A stretch of 64,000 bases of DNA from UBA1926 sp036732005 (GCA_036732005.1 DAINDF010000003.1:289845-353844), one strand, 5' to 3'; shown: positions 34,426-42,972, counted from the first letter of the stretch. Numbers and translations: made by a program. The notes: generated by a model from the letters alone, not told the origin.

Positions 34426-36627
34426 GTGGGCGAGCCCGACCGACACGACGACGAGACGACCGGGACGCCGCCCGCGGCGGGGGGCGGGCCCCCGGTGGCG
34501 TCGCCGCGCATCGGGCCCTACCGGCTCAAGCGCGAGATCGGCGCGGGGGGGATGGGGGTCGTCTACGAGGCGGTGGACGAGCGCCTGGGGCGGTCGGTGG
34601 CGATCAAGGTGATCGGCGCGGAGCGGCACCAGAAGGAGATGCGCCGGCGGTTCGAGCAGGAACGCGATGTGCTCGCGACGCTGCGGCACCCTGCTATCGC
34701 GCATGTGTACGACGCGGGCGAGTTCCACAAGGGGGAGGAAACCCACCCCTTCATCGCGATGGAGTATGTCGTCGGGGCCCGCCCGGTGACGGCCTTCGCC
34801 CGCGAGGTGGGGCTGGATGTCGGCGCGATCCTGGAGATGTTCGAGTCGCTCTTCGACGGGCTCGAGCACGCGCACCGGCGGGGGATCATCCACCGCGACA
34901 TCAAGCCGGCGAACATCCTGGTGGACCACGAGGGGCGGGCCCGGATCATCGACTTCGGGCTCTCGCTGCCCACCGGGGCGCGCGGGGCGATGGAGTCGCT
35001 CCACGCCGAGGGGGGCATCCCCGCGGGGACGCTGGCCTACATGAGCCCCGAGCAGCGGACGGGCGACCCGCTCGCGCTCGACCACCGCTCGGACATCTAC
35101 TCGATGGCCCTCGTGCTCTTCGAGACGCTCGCCGGCGAGCGGCCCCGTCTCGGGCTGGACGACCCCCCCGACCTGCGGATCCCGGGGCGAGCCCTCCCGC
35201 CGGGGCTGCTCGAGGTGCTGCGCGGGGCGCTGCGCGCCGACCCGAACGACCGCACGCCCGCCGCCGCCGCGGTGCGGGACGCGATCCGCCGCTGCCGCGA
35301 GGAGATGCTCATCGCCGAGACGATGCGGGTCCGCGTCGAGCCCGGGCGATCGGCCCGCGACCTGGCGCGATGGGGCCTTGCGGGGCTGGCGGCGGCGCTG
35401 GCCGCGTTCGCGGTCTTCCCGCTCTGCTGCGGGGTGCTCCCGCTGTGCGCGTCGTACGGGCGGTGGGCGACGGGCGTGCTCGCGTCGAGCGCGGGGGACT
35501 ACCAGAATGTCCGCGTCGTCTCGATCACGGCCGAGACGCTCGGGAGGGTCGGGCCGGGCGATGGGGCCGGGAGCGTGCAGGACGCCCGGGCCCGGCACGC
35601 CGAGCTGATGGACCGCCTGGTCGCCGGGGCGGCCCGGGTGATCGCGTGGGATCTGTACTTCCTCCCGACCTCGCCGCACGACGAGTCGTTCGCGGCCGGC
35701 ATCGAGCGGGCGACCGAGGCGGGCGTGCCGGTGGTGCTGATGACGCGGAAATGGACGCCCGAGCAGCTGGGCGGGCGCGTCGCGCCGGCGCTGGAGAACT
35801 CCCGGGCGCTCAAGGCGCCCGGCACGGGCGTGTTCCTCGGGGATGTCCCGTGGCGCGTCGACCTCGCCGCGCGCCGGGGGGACGGGTTCGCCGAGCCCTC
35901 GTTCGCGATGGCGGCCGCGGCGATGGTCTGGAGCCCCGGCACCGGCCTGGACCTCGAACTCGACCGGACGGAGAACGAGGTCGTCGTCCGGCACTGGGAG
36001 CCGCAGGGGCCGGCGGGCCGCCGGCAGGTCGGCGCGACGCTCCGGTTCACGGTCTCGGGCCTGCGCCCTGTGAACGAGCGGGCCCTGCCGGTCGGGCTGG
36101 CGGAGGGGGATGTCGTGGCGCAATTGATGCTGACCGCGCGCGACGAGCCGACCCTCGAGCGCGGCACGGTCCGGTATGAGGATGTGCTCGCGATGGGGCC
36201 CGACGAACTGCTCAACACCTTCTCCGGGCGGGCCGTGGTCATCGGGCGAACCGACGAGGCGGGCGAGGACATCAAGCCGCACCCGGGCAACCGCCGGGTC
36301 GCGGGCGTCTACGCGCACGCCGAAGCGATCGAGACGCTGCTGCGGGCCCGGCAGGTGCGCGTGCCGACCGACGCGGCGATGAGGCTGTGGTGCGCCGCCG
36401 CGGCGCTGGTCGGCTTTCTCAGCCTGTTCCGGGGGAAACAGAGCGTGGCGATGGCGCTGATCTGGACGGCGGCGCTCGAGGTGATCGTGGTGGGCGTCTG
36501 CCTCGCGGCGCTGGGCTCGTCGTGGATCGTGTACCCTGCGCCGGTCGGGCTCTCGGCGTTGATCGGGGGCGCGATGGGGTTTGTCGGATCCCGGATTGTC
36601 AGTGGCCGCGGGGTTGTCGCGGCCTGA
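34426..36627 (+). CDS. Transmembrane Ser/Thr protein kinase with CHASE2 sensor domain
   Basis: The predicted product of about 733 residues has a PknB-type kinase domain (about 30-290): glycine loop IGAGGMGVVYEAVD, Lys in VAIKVIG, catalytic loop HRDIKPANILVD near 155-166, DFGLSLP and GTLAYMSPEQ. A membrane segment follows (GLAGLAAALAAFAVFPLCC, about 310-330), then an extracytoplasmic CHASE2 domain (ARVIAWDLYFLPTSPHDESF and VVIGRTDEAGEDIKPH are typical) and two or three C-terminal membrane segments. The sensor thus sits C-terminal to the kinase. The signal is unknown. GTG start; the two small secreted-protein genes downstream may be in the same transcript. Confidence 0.88.
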   Translation: MGEPDRHDDETTGTPPAAGGGPPVASPRIGPYRLKREIGAGGMGVVYEAVDERLGRSVAIKVIGAERHQKEMRRRFEQERDVLATLRHPAIAHVYDAGEFHKGEETHPFIAMEYVVGARPVTAFAREVGLDVGAILEMFESLFDGLEHAHRRGIIHRDIKPANILVDHEGRARIIDFGLSLPTGARGAMESLHAEGGIPAGTLAYMSPEQRTGDPLALDHRSDIYSMALVLFETLAGERPRLGLDDPPDLRIPGRALPPGLLEVLRGALRADPNDRTPAAAAVRDAIRRCREEMLIAETMRVRVEPGRSARDLARWGLAGLAAALAAFAVFPLCCGVLPLCASYGRWATGVLASSAGDYQNVRVVSITAETLGRVGPGDGAGSVQDARARHAELMDRLVAGAARVIAWDLYFLPTSPHDESFAAGIERATEAGVPVVLMTRKWTPEQLGGRVAPALENSRALKAPGTGVFLGDVPWRVDLAARRGDGFAEPSFAMAAAAMVWSPGTGLDLELDRTENEVVVRHWEPQGPAGRRQVGATLRFTVSGLRPVNERALPVGLAEGDVVAQLMLTARDEPTLERGTVRYEDVLAMGPDELLNTFSGRAVVIGRTDEAGEDIKPHPGNRRVAGVYAHAEAIETLLRARQVRVPTDAAMRLWCAAAALVGFLSLFRGKQSVAMALIWTAALEVIVVGVCLAALGSSWIVYPAPVGLSALIGGAMGFVGSRIVSGRGVVAA

Positions 36628-36661
36628 CGGGGCAAGGGTCGGCCAGACCCGGGAGGGACGC

Positions 36662-37414
36662 GTGCGACGATACATCGCGGCGGCGTTGCTGCTGCTCGGG
36701 GCCAGTAGCGCCGAGGGGCAGACGGCGACGGTCACGGTCAGGCACCCCGCGTCGGAAGCAGGTGCGGCGCAGACGCTGGCGAGCGACGAGACCCGGGCCG
36801 TGCGCGCGCCGACGGGCGGGGTGATCTACTTCACCGTCGACGCCCCGTTCATCGGTGAGAAATCGGGCGTGCCGGTGGTGCTGCACCGCCGGCTGCACTT
36901 CGTGGTCGGGGGCGACGGCGCGGACGGCACCGCGGGCTCGGTCCGCGTGAACGGGCCCGGGGCCTCGACGGGGGAGCACCGCTCGCTCGTGGAGGTGCTC
37001 GAGGGGTGGGTCTGGGTGAGCGATCGGGCCCCCGCGGGCGTGGCGGACGCGCCGGCCGGGGGGGGTGTCCCGGTGCTCGGCAACGCGGGCGAGCCGGTGG
37101 GGTGGAACCTGCTAACGCTGCTGCACGGGGAGTGGTCCTGGGCGGGGGCGATCGGGACGGAGTTCATCCTGCGGATCGACCCCGACGCGGGAGGCGAGCG
37201 GATCGAGATGGTCTACGGGCTCGATTCGGCGTCGGTCTCGCACCTCCTGCTTCCGGGCGGGGAGAAACTCCGGGCCCCGGGCGGGTCGTTCGCGGGGCTC
37301 ACCGGCACGGGCGCGATCACCGCCCGGCCCGCGGGCCGCTGGCTGGGCGATGCGGGGGCGGAGGAGTTCGTGCGTCGGGTCCGCGAGGCGATCGGTCGGG
37401 TGGGTCGGGAATGA
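36662..37414 (+). CDS. Secreted hypothetical protein A of a tandem paralogue pair
   Basis: I do not recognise the family. The GTG at 36662 (GGAGGG 5 nt upstream) starts a signal peptide, MRRYIAAALLLLGASSAEGQ, for a 250-residue product. Segments shared with the next gene show common origin: LHFVVGGDGADGTAGSVRVNG, EGWVWVSD, LLTLLHGEWSWAGAIGTEF and a final RRVREAIGRV. The shared parts suggest an exported beta-rich domain of about 200 residues. It follows the kinase gene by 34 bp, in the same direction. The two proteins could be ligands or accessory proteins of the kinase's CHASE2 sensor, but only position supports that. Confidence 0.7.
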   Translation: MRRYIAAALLLLGASSAEGQTATVTVRHPASEAGAAQTLASDETRAVRAPTGGVIYFTVDAPFIGEKSGVPVVLHRRLHFVVGGDGADGTAGSVRVNGPGASTGEHRSLVEVLEGWVWVSDRAPAGVADAPAGGGVPVLGNAGEPVGWNLLTLLHGEWSWAGAIGTEFILRIDPDAGGERIEMVYGLDSASVSHLLLPGGEKLRAPGGSFAGLTGTGAITARPAGRWLGDAGAEEFVRRVREAIGRVGRE

Positions 37415-37439
37415 GCCGGTGCGGCTCGGGGGTGGTGCG

Positions 37440-38360
37440 ATGAGCGTGTGGAAATCCGGTCTGGTGGGTGTCGCGGCGGGGCTGTTGGTCTCGGGGGCGT
37501 CCGCGGGCGCGGAGCCGGCGGACAAAACGCGGGTCGCGGTCTGGCCCGCGGCGCGTCCGGCCGTGCAGTTGCACTTCCCCCGCGCGTGGGGGGAGGAAGT
37601 GACGGTGGCGGACAACACGGCGCTGAGCGTGCGTGCGGTGACGGGGTGCGTGGCCTATTTCACGGTCCGGGCGGATTTCCTCTCGGACGACACCGACCCG
37701 ACCACGCGCGTGCACGATCTGCTGCACTTCGTCGTCGGGGGCTATCCGCCGGACGGGACGACGGGGCGGCTGCGGGTGAACGGCGTGGAGACCGACGAGA
37801 ACGGCGTGACGCTGGTGCCGGGGCAGGCGTCGCTGATCGCGGTGGAGAACGGGTGGGTGTGGGTGAGCGACTGCCCGCCCCCGAACTGGTCGGGCGAGGC
37901 GTGCGACCCGTCGGACTGCGCGGAGGAGGAGCAGGCGGAGGAGGGCGCGACGCTGGGCGTCTTCGGGCAGCCGCAGGCCGGGGTGATCGAGGACGAGTGG
38001 GTCAGCTGGAGCATCCTGACGCTGCTCAAGGCGGAGTGGACCTGGGCGGGCGCGGTGGGGACGGAGTTCGTGTACCGGGTGGAGCCGTACAACGAGCCGG
38101 GGAAGACCGGGCGGACGCTGAAGGTCTACGGGCTGTCGGGGTGCGAGGCGGTGCACACGGCGCGGGCCAAGTCGGGGTCGACGGTGTTCATGCGCCCGGT
38201 GGAGGTGCGCGACGGGTTCGTGAGCCGGGCGATCACCGACGGTCAGCCCGAGGCACCCAATCAGGTGGATGATCGCAAGGACGACCGGGACTTCATGGAA
38301 TGGGTTCGGGCGCGGCTGGCGGAGGTCGTGCCGGGCGGGTCGTGCGCGGCGGCGGAGTAG
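37440..38360 (+). CDS. Secreted hypothetical protein B of a tandem paralogue pair
   Basis: The 306-residue product is the larger partner of the preceding gene. It has a signal peptide (MSVWKSGLVGVAAGLLVSGASAGA). LLHFVVGGYPPDGTTGRLRV, ENGWVWVSDCPP, LTLLKAEWTWAGAVGTEFVY and the C-terminal RARLAEV match protein A in the same order. Differences are an insert rich in Asp, Cys and Glu (CDPSDCAEEEQAEEG, about 158-172) and a longer C-terminal region ending in SCAAAE. It has several cysteines where A has none, so it may form disulfides. No catalytic motif is seen. The gap to protein A is 25 bp, and it is convergent with the UbiA gene. Confidence 0.7.
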   Translation: MSVWKSGLVGVAAGLLVSGASAGAEPADKTRVAVWPAARPAVQLHFPRAWGEEVTVADNTALSVRAVTGCVAYFTVRADFLSDDTDPTTRVHDLLHFVVGGYPPDGTTGRLRVNGVETDENGVTLVPGQASLIAVENGWVWVSDCPPPNWSGEACDPSDCAEEEQAEEGATLGVFGQPQAGVIEDEWVSWSILTLLKAEWTWAGAVGTEFVYRVEPYNEPGKTGRTLKVYGLSGCEAVHTARAKSGSTVFMRPVEVRDGFVSRAITDGQPEAPNQVDDRKDDRDFMEWVRARLAEVVPGGSCAAAE

Positions 38361-38369
38361 CCGAGGGCT

Positions 38370-39383
38370 TCAGCGGCGGTAGCCGATGGGGTGCTCGACG
38401 GCGGCGTAGAGCTCGCGGAGGAGGGACATGCCGAGCAGGCCGGTGAGCGTGAGGCCCGCCATGATGAACCCCTCGGTGAGGTGGGCCTGCCCGAAGAGCC
38501 ATCCGCAGGCGTAGAGGGGGAGCCAGAGCGCGCCGTATCGGTTGATCTTCTCGGCGGTTCGGGGCCCGAGGCCGAGGGTGGCGATGCGTCGGCGAGCGAC
38601 GACGGCGAAGAGGAGGGCGAGGGCGGCAACGGTGACGGGCCCCCAAGGCCCGACCGCGTCGGGCCAGAGGCGGGCGAGGAAGGGGGCGTCGGTGTCGGCG
38701 TGGCGCCCGGCGGCGAGCCAGAGGAGGGCGGCGGAGGAGAGGGCCCACCCGAGCACGGCGCCGACGACGGCGCGGGGCGAGAGGGGCGGGGGCTTGCGGC
38801 TGACGACATGGACGACGCCCGAGACGGCGAGGGAGTGCGTCATGACGACCCAGACGGGCCAGAGGAACGCGAGCGAGAGGTTGGGCACGAGCATGTGCCC
38901 GGCGTAGATGAGGCTGAGGAGGACGAGCCCGACGGCGGGCACGAACTTACCCAGAGCGTTGAAGGCGAGGACCGCCAGCGCGAGCAGGCAGGTCAGCACG
39001 ACCGCCCCCCGCCCGAACACCACGGCGCCGAGCGTGGCGAAGATGAGGGAGATCGCGCCGATCGCCACGGCGGCGGCGGGCGAGGCCTGCCCCTCGGCGA
39101 TGGGGCGATCGCGGCGGAGGCCCCGGTCGCGGGACGCGTCGGTGACATCGTTGACGCAGGCGCCGAAGGCGTAGAGCCCGACGGCGGCGGCGGCGCCGGA
39201 GAGCAGGAGGAGCCAGAGCGCGGGGCCCTCGGGCCCGAGGACGGCCCCGGCGTGGGCCGCCCGTTCGGCGGGGGTGGCGCGGGTCCAGAGGATGACGAAC
39301 CAGACATCGGCGACGGCGGCGAAGGCCGTGCTGACGCGGGCGAGGCGGAGAACCGGGGCCATCCTGGCGAGGGCTGGGGTCAT
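38370..39383 (-). CDS. UbiA-family prenyltransferase
   Basis: The 337-residue integral membrane protein has about eight hydrophobic segments and the first Asp-rich motif of the UbiA family at Asn78-Asp79-Val-Thr-Asp82-xxx-Asp86 (CVNDVTDASRDRGLRRDRPI), which binds Mg and the prenyl diphosphate. The second Asp motif of typical UbiA enzymes is not obvious: the equivalent region reads HVVSRKPPPLSPRA. It may therefore act on a different substrate or be a divergent member such as a phytol- or geranylgeranyl-transferase. The 5' end sits on an 8-bp tandem repeat that supplies its start codon. The gene is divergent from ribH. Confidence 0.8.
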   Translation of the reverse strand: MTPALARMAPVLRLARVSTAFAAVADVWFVILWTRATPAERAAHAGAVLGPEGPALWLLLLSGAAAAVGLYAFGACVNDVTDASRDRGLRRDRPIAEGQASPAAAVAIGAISLIFATLGAVVFGRGAVVLTCLLALAVLAFNALGKFVPAVGLVLLSLIYAGHMLVPNLSLAFLWPVWVVMTHSLAVSGVVHVVSRKPPPLSPRAVVGAVLGWALSSAALLWLAAGRHADTDAPFLARLWPDAVGPWGPVTVAALALLFAVVARRRIATLGLGPRTAEKINRYGALWLPLYACGWLFGQAHLTEGFIMAGLTLTGLLGMSLLRELYAAVEHPIGYRR

Positions 39384-39399
39384 GGGGTCATGGGGTCAT
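39376..39399. repeat. 8-bp tandem repeat (GGGGTCAT x3) over the UbiA start codon
   Basis: Three exact copies of GGGGTCAT cover 39376-39399, followed by a partial fourth (GGGGTC). Read on the minus strand each unit is ATGACCCC, so three ATG codons occur in series; only the last opens the UbiA frame, while the two upstream ones meet TGA after three codons. Confidence 0.85.
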
Positions 39400-39452
39400 G
39401 GGGTCTCAGGGCCGGGGCGTTCCGCGGGGCCACCCCGCGGGTGGTTGAACCC

Positions 39453-39458
39453 TACCAT
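39453..39458 (+). promoter_or_regulatory. TACCAT hexamer, 9 nt before ribH
   Basis: TACCAT is followed by CCTTGCCCC and the ribH ATG at 39468. No ribosome binding site. Confidence 0.35.
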
Positions 39459-39467
39459 CCTTGCCCC

Positions 39468-40013
39468 ATGCCCGAGCAGCCGCCCGAGACACCCGCGTTG
39501 ATGTCCGACCCTCCCGCGGTGTGCGTGGTGGTGAGCCGGTACAACGACACGGTGACGAGCCGGCTGCGGTCGGGGGCCGAGGGGGCGTACCGGGCCCGGT
39601 TCGGGGCGGGGGGGGCGCTGGCGGTGGTGGAGGCGCCCGGGGCGTTCGAGCTCGCGGCGTTGTCCTCGGCGGCGATCGACACGGGGCTGTTCGACGGGGT
39701 GGTGGCGCTGGGGTGCGTGATCCGGGGGGAGACCGATCACGACCGGTACATCTCCCAGGCGGTGGCGGACGCGATCGCACTCCTGTCGGTGCAGACGGGA
39801 GTGCCGGTGGCGTTCGGGGTGCTGACGGTGAACGAGCCGGCCCAGGCCGAGGCGCGGGCGGGCGGGAGCAAGGGCAACAAGGGGGCCGAGGCGATGGAGG
39901 CGTTGCTGGACACGATCGCGGCGACGCGGCACCTTGCGGCGTGCGCGGAGCGGGGCGAGGCGGGCGATTTCTCGCTTTCCCGTGCGGCGCCCGACAAGGC
40001 GGGGGGCCGCTGA
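39468..40013 (+). CDS. ribH: 6,7-dimethyl-8-ribityllumazine synthase
   Basis: RibH makes the penultimate riboflavin intermediate. The 181-residue product has CVVVSRYNDTVTSRL (aromatic substrate site), EAPGAFELA and the catalytic segment GCVIRGETDHDRYISQ with the active-site His, then PVAFGVLTVNEPAQAEARAGG and KGAEAMEALL. Length is a little above the typical 155 because of a Pro-rich N-terminus; a second in-frame ATG (39501, MSDPPAV) would remove it, but the TACCAT box favours 39468. Its stop overlaps the nusB start as TGATG. Riboflavin genes are otherwise not in the window. Confidence 0.95.
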   Translation: MPEQPPETPALMSDPPAVCVVVSRYNDTVTSRLRSGAEGAYRARFGAGGALAVVEAPGAFELAALSSAAIDTGLFDGVVALGCVIRGETDHDRYISQAVADAIALLSVQTGVPVAFGVLTVNEPAQAEARAGGSKGNKGAEAMEALLDTIAATRHLAACAERGEAGDFSLSRAAPDKAGGR

Positions 40014-40579
40014 TGGCGATGCCGCGGGACATCCGCCGCCTGGCGCTGGTGGTGCTGTATCAGTTGGACGCGCGGGGCGAGGGGGATTTCGCCCAGATCC
40101 GCGAGTCGATTGAGGAGACGATCGCCCGGAGCACGGGCGAGGCGACGCGGGACGACGAGGGCACGCTGTTCATCGACCCCGAGGACGCGTTCAGCGAGGG
40201 GGAGAAGGCGCGGGCGTGCGACCTGGCGGGCGAGGCGTTCGCGGCCCGGGCGGCGGCGGACGCGGAGTTCGAGGCGCTCGCGCCGGACTGGCCGCCGAGG
40301 CGGCAGGCCGCGATCGACCGGGCGATCCTGCGTCTGGCGCACTTCGAGATGGTGAGCGGGCGGACGCCCCCGAAGGTCGCGGTGAACGAGGCGGTGGAGC
40401 TGGCCAAGGCGTTCAGCACGGATCGTTCCCCCGCGTTCATCAACGGGCTGCTGGGACGGGTGCTCAAGCGTGTGCTGGGCTCGGCCGAGCCCGCGCCGAC
40501 GCTGGACGAGGGCGAGCACGGCGAGGTGACGCCGCTGCACCTGGGCGGGGCGGCGGGTCACGAGGCGTCGGGGTCCTGA
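40013..40579 (+). CDS. nusB: Transcription antitermination factor NusB
   Basis: NusB binds boxA RNA with NusE/S10 in rRNA antitermination. The 188-residue product starts RDIRRLALVVLYQLDARGEG and has the conserved C-terminal half IDRAILRLAHFEMVSGRTPPKVAVNEAVELAKAFSTDRSPAFINGLLGRVLK, here present in order from about residue 100 to 155. An acidic insertion and a C-terminal extension (PAPTLDEGEHGEVTPLHLGG) are extra. The ATG at 40013 overlaps the ribH stop by one base, which fits translational coupling; ribH-nusB is a common bacterial pair. Confidence 0.94.
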   Translation: MAMPRDIRRLALVVLYQLDARGEGDFAQIRESIEETIARSTGEATRDDEGTLFIDPEDAFSEGEKARACDLAGEAFAARAAADAEFEALAPDWPPRRQAAIDRAILRLAHFEMVSGRTPPKVAVNEAVELAKAFSTDRSPAFINGLLGRVLKRVLGSAEPAPTLDEGEHGEVTPLHLGGAAGHEASGS

Positions 40580-40592
40580 GACGGGGAGCGCG

Positions 40593-41516
40593 ATGGGGCT
40601 GTTCAAGTCGCTCGTCTCGAAACTCAAGCAGGGGCTGGAGCGGACGCGCGAGGCGTTCGTGGGCGGGCTGCGGTCGATGCTGCTGGGGCGTCGGCTGGAC
40701 GAGGCGCTGATCGAGGAGCTCGAGGCGAGGCTGATCCAGTCGGATGTGGGCGTGCGCACGACGACGGCGCTGATCGAGGGCATCCGGCGGGATTACAAGG
40801 CCGGGAAGATGTCCAGCGGCGACGAGGTGCTCGAGTATCTCAAGTCGGAGCTGAAGGCGATGTGGCCCGCGGCGGACCGGACGCTGCGATTCGCCGGCGC
40901 GGGCCCGACGGTGATCCTCATCACCGGGGTGAACGGGGCGGGGAAGACGACGAGCATCGCGAAGCTGTGCGCGAGCCTTCGGGCCGAGGGTCGGAGCGTG
41001 CTGCTTGGGGCGTGCGACACCTTCCGGGCGGGCGCGGTGCGGCAGCTTGAGATCTGGGCGGAGCGTCTCGGCGTCGAGGTGGTGAAGGGGCAGCAGGGCG
41101 GCGACCCGGCGGCGGTGGCGTTCGACGCGTGCGAGGCGGCGGTGGCGCGGGGCGTGGATGTACTGATCCTCGACACCGCGGGGCGGCTGCACACGCAGGA
41201 CCCCCTGATGCGGCAGTTGACCAAGATCCGCTCGGTGGCCTCGAAGAAGATCGAGGGCGCGCCGCACGAGACGCTGCTGGTGCTCGACGCGACCGCGGGG
41301 CAGAACGCGCTGCGGCAGGCGGAGGAGTTCGGGGCCGCCGCGGGGGTGACGGGGATCTTCCTCGCGAAGCTGGACGGGACGGCCAAGGGGGGGATCGTGG
41401 TGGCGATCCGGGAGGCGACGAAGATCCCGGTGAAGTTCATCGGGGTTGGTGAGACGCCCGAGGACATCGAGCCGTTCGACCCGGAGCGTTTCGTGGAGGC
41501 GATGTTCGCGGTGTGA
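40593..41516 (+). CDS. ftsY: Signal recognition particle receptor FtsY
   Basis: FtsY is the SRP receptor GTPase that docks ribosome-nascent chains at the membrane. The 307-residue product is the NG core: an N domain starting GLFKSLVSKLKQGLERTREAF, P-loop GVNGAGKTTSIAKL near 112-125, DTFRAGAVRQLE, DTAGRLHT, TKIRSVASKK and LAKLDGTAKGG. The acidic A domain found in E. coli is absent, as in many bacteria. GGGGAG lies before the ATG. It follows nusB by 13 bp, so ribH, nusB and ftsY appear to form an operon. Convergent with the nickel permease gene. Confidence 0.95.
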   Translation: MGLFKSLVSKLKQGLERTREAFVGGLRSMLLGRRLDEALIEELEARLIQSDVGVRTTTALIEGIRRDYKAGKMSSGDEVLEYLKSELKAMWPAADRTLRFAGAGPTVILITGVNGAGKTTSIAKLCASLRAEGRSVLLGACDTFRAGAVRQLEIWAERLGVEVVKGQQGGDPAAVAFDACEAAVARGVDVLILDTAGRLHTQDPLMRQLTKIRSVASKKIEGAPHETLLVLDATAGQNALRQAEEFGAAAGVTGIFLAKLDGTAKGGIVVAIREATKIPVKFIGVGETPEDIEPFDPERFVEAMFAV

Positions 41517-41548
41517 GAGGGCGTCGGTGAGGCGATGCCGAGCCCCCG

Positions 41549-42286
41549 CTACCCCCCCACGATCCACCACGCCCCGACGCCGAGGGCGGCTAGGCCTGTG
41601 GCCGCGAGCAGGGCGCGGAGGGCGTGCGTCCCGCGTTCGGCCAGGCCGCGGGTGAGCAGGGCGAGGGCGTGGGCGAAGCCGGTCATGGCGGCGATGGACC
41701 CGAGGCCGTAGGCGAGGACATAGAGGACGGCGGCGGCGCGTGTGGGCATGAGGAGGCTCGGGAGGACGCCGACGAGGTGGCTGGTGCCGGCGAGCCCGTG
41801 CAGCAGGCCGATGCCGAGCGGGGCGTGGGCGTGGGCGGCGTGGGCGGCGGCGTGGTCGTGATCGCCCCGGGCGGGGTGGGCGTGAACATGGCGGTGGGTG
41901 ACGCCCTCGTGGGTGTGCTCATGGGTGTGGACGCGCGTGCGCAGGGCGGCGCGGAGGGCCCAGAGGCCGACGGCGAGCAGCACGACGCCCACGAGGCGTT
42001 CGCTCCACCCGCTGAGCAGGTCGATCGGGATGGCCTCGCGGAAGGCGAGCGCAAGGGCGGCGAGGACCCAGACGCCGGACGAGTGCCCGACGCCCCACCA
42101 GAGCCCGGTGAGCCAGCCGCGCCGGCGCCCGTCCACCGCGAGCGGGGCGACGGCGGCGAGGTGGTCGGGCCCTGAGACGACATGGAGTGCTCCCGCGACG
42201 AGCCCGGCGGCGATGGGGGCGGTGGCGGCCCAGGCCGGGCCGGGGTGGTCGCCGTGGGCGAGCGTGAGGAGGAGGGTGGCGTTCAT
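41549..42286 (-). CDS. NicO/UreH-like nickel permease
   Basis: The 245-residue membrane protein has about six hydrophobic segments and the metal-transporter motif HVVSGPDHLAAVAPL near the N-terminus, which is the family's HX4DH-like signature. A His-rich loop (RVHTHEHTHEGVTHRHVHAH, then HDHAAAHAAHAHA) in the middle should bind nickel or cobalt. The next-door hydrogenase maturation genes favour nickel supply to the HypA/HypB pathway. GGAGG sits 6 nt before the ATG, and its first four bases overlap the hypB stop (ATGA), which supports co-translation. Cobalt transport cannot be excluded. Confidence 0.83.
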   Translation of the reverse strand: MNATLLLTLAHGDHPGPAWAATAPIAAGLVAGALHVVSGPDHLAAVAPLAVDGRRRGWLTGLWWGVGHSSGVWVLAALALAFREAIPIDLLSGWSERLVGVVLLAVGLWALRAALRTRVHTHEHTHEGVTHRHVHAHPARGDHDHAAAHAAHAHAPLGIGLLHGLAGTSHLVGVLPSLLMPTRAAAVLYVLAYGLGSIAAMTGFAHALALLTRGLAERGTHALRALLAATGLAALGVGAWWIVGG

Positions 42287-42972
42287 CGGGGCCCTCCGGG
42301 CGGGGCGGCGGCTCGCTTGGAGGCGACGAGCGCCTTGAGGCGGCCCCGGAGCGCGTCGAGCCCCGCGCCGGTGCGGGCCGAGGTCTCGAAGACGGGGACG
42401 CCCGGGCGGGCGGTCTCGATGTTCTTCCGGGCGAGCGGGAGGTCGAACCCGACGGCGTCGGCGAGGTCCATCTTGCTGATGGCGACGGCGTCGGCGGTGT
42501 TGATGAGCGTGGGGTACTTGAGGGGCTTGTCCTCGCCCTCGGTGACGGGGAAGAGGAGCAGGCGCCAGTCCTCGCCCAGGTCGTAGCCCTGTGGGCAGAC
42601 GAGGTTGCCGACATTCTCGACAAAGAGCAGGTCGAGGTCGGCGAGGGCCCACCCCTCGATCGCCTTCTCGACCATGTCGGCCTCGAGGTGACACATCGTC
42701 CCGGTGAGGATCTGCCGCGCCTCGGCGCCGCTCTGGGCGAGGCGGCGGGCGTCGTTCTCGGTGGCGAGGTCGCCGACCACGGCGGCGACGCGGAGGTCGC
42801 GGCGGAGGTCGGTCATGAGCGCACGGAGCAGTTCGGTCTTGCCCGCGCCGGGGCCCGAGACGACATTGACGACGAAGAGGCCGGCCTCGGCGAAACGGGC
42901 CCGGAGCGCGCGCGCGACCTCGTCGTTCTTCTTGAGGATCTTCGTGCGGACCTCGAGGATGCGTGGGGTCAT
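42283..42972 (-). CDS. hypB: Hydrogenase nickel incorporation GTPase HypB
   Basis: HypB is the GTPase that delivers nickel with HypA to the hydrogenase large subunit. The 229-residue product has the P-loop VVSGPGAGKTELL (about 39-51), VVGDLATENDARR, the G-domain metal site in GTMCHLEADMVEKA (Cys and His), FVENVGNLVCPQGYDLGE and the SKMDLADA guanine-specifying motif. The N-terminal high-affinity CxxCGC motif and the His-rich stretch seen in some HypB proteins are missing; the His-rich loop of the adjacent permease may partly substitute, which is a guess. GGAGG lies 11 nt upstream, and the ATG overlaps the hypA stop as ATGA. Confidence 0.95.
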   Translation of the reverse strand: MTPRILEVRTKILKKNDEVARALRARFAEAGLFVVNVVSGPGAGKTELLRALMTDLRRDLRVAAVVGDLATENDARRLAQSGAEARQILTGTMCHLEADMVEKAIEGWALADLDLLFVENVGNLVCPQGYDLGEDWRLLLFPVTEGEDKPLKYPTLINTADAVAISKMDLADAVGFDLPLARKNIETARPGVPVFETSARTGAGLDALRGRLKALVASKRAAAPPGGPR

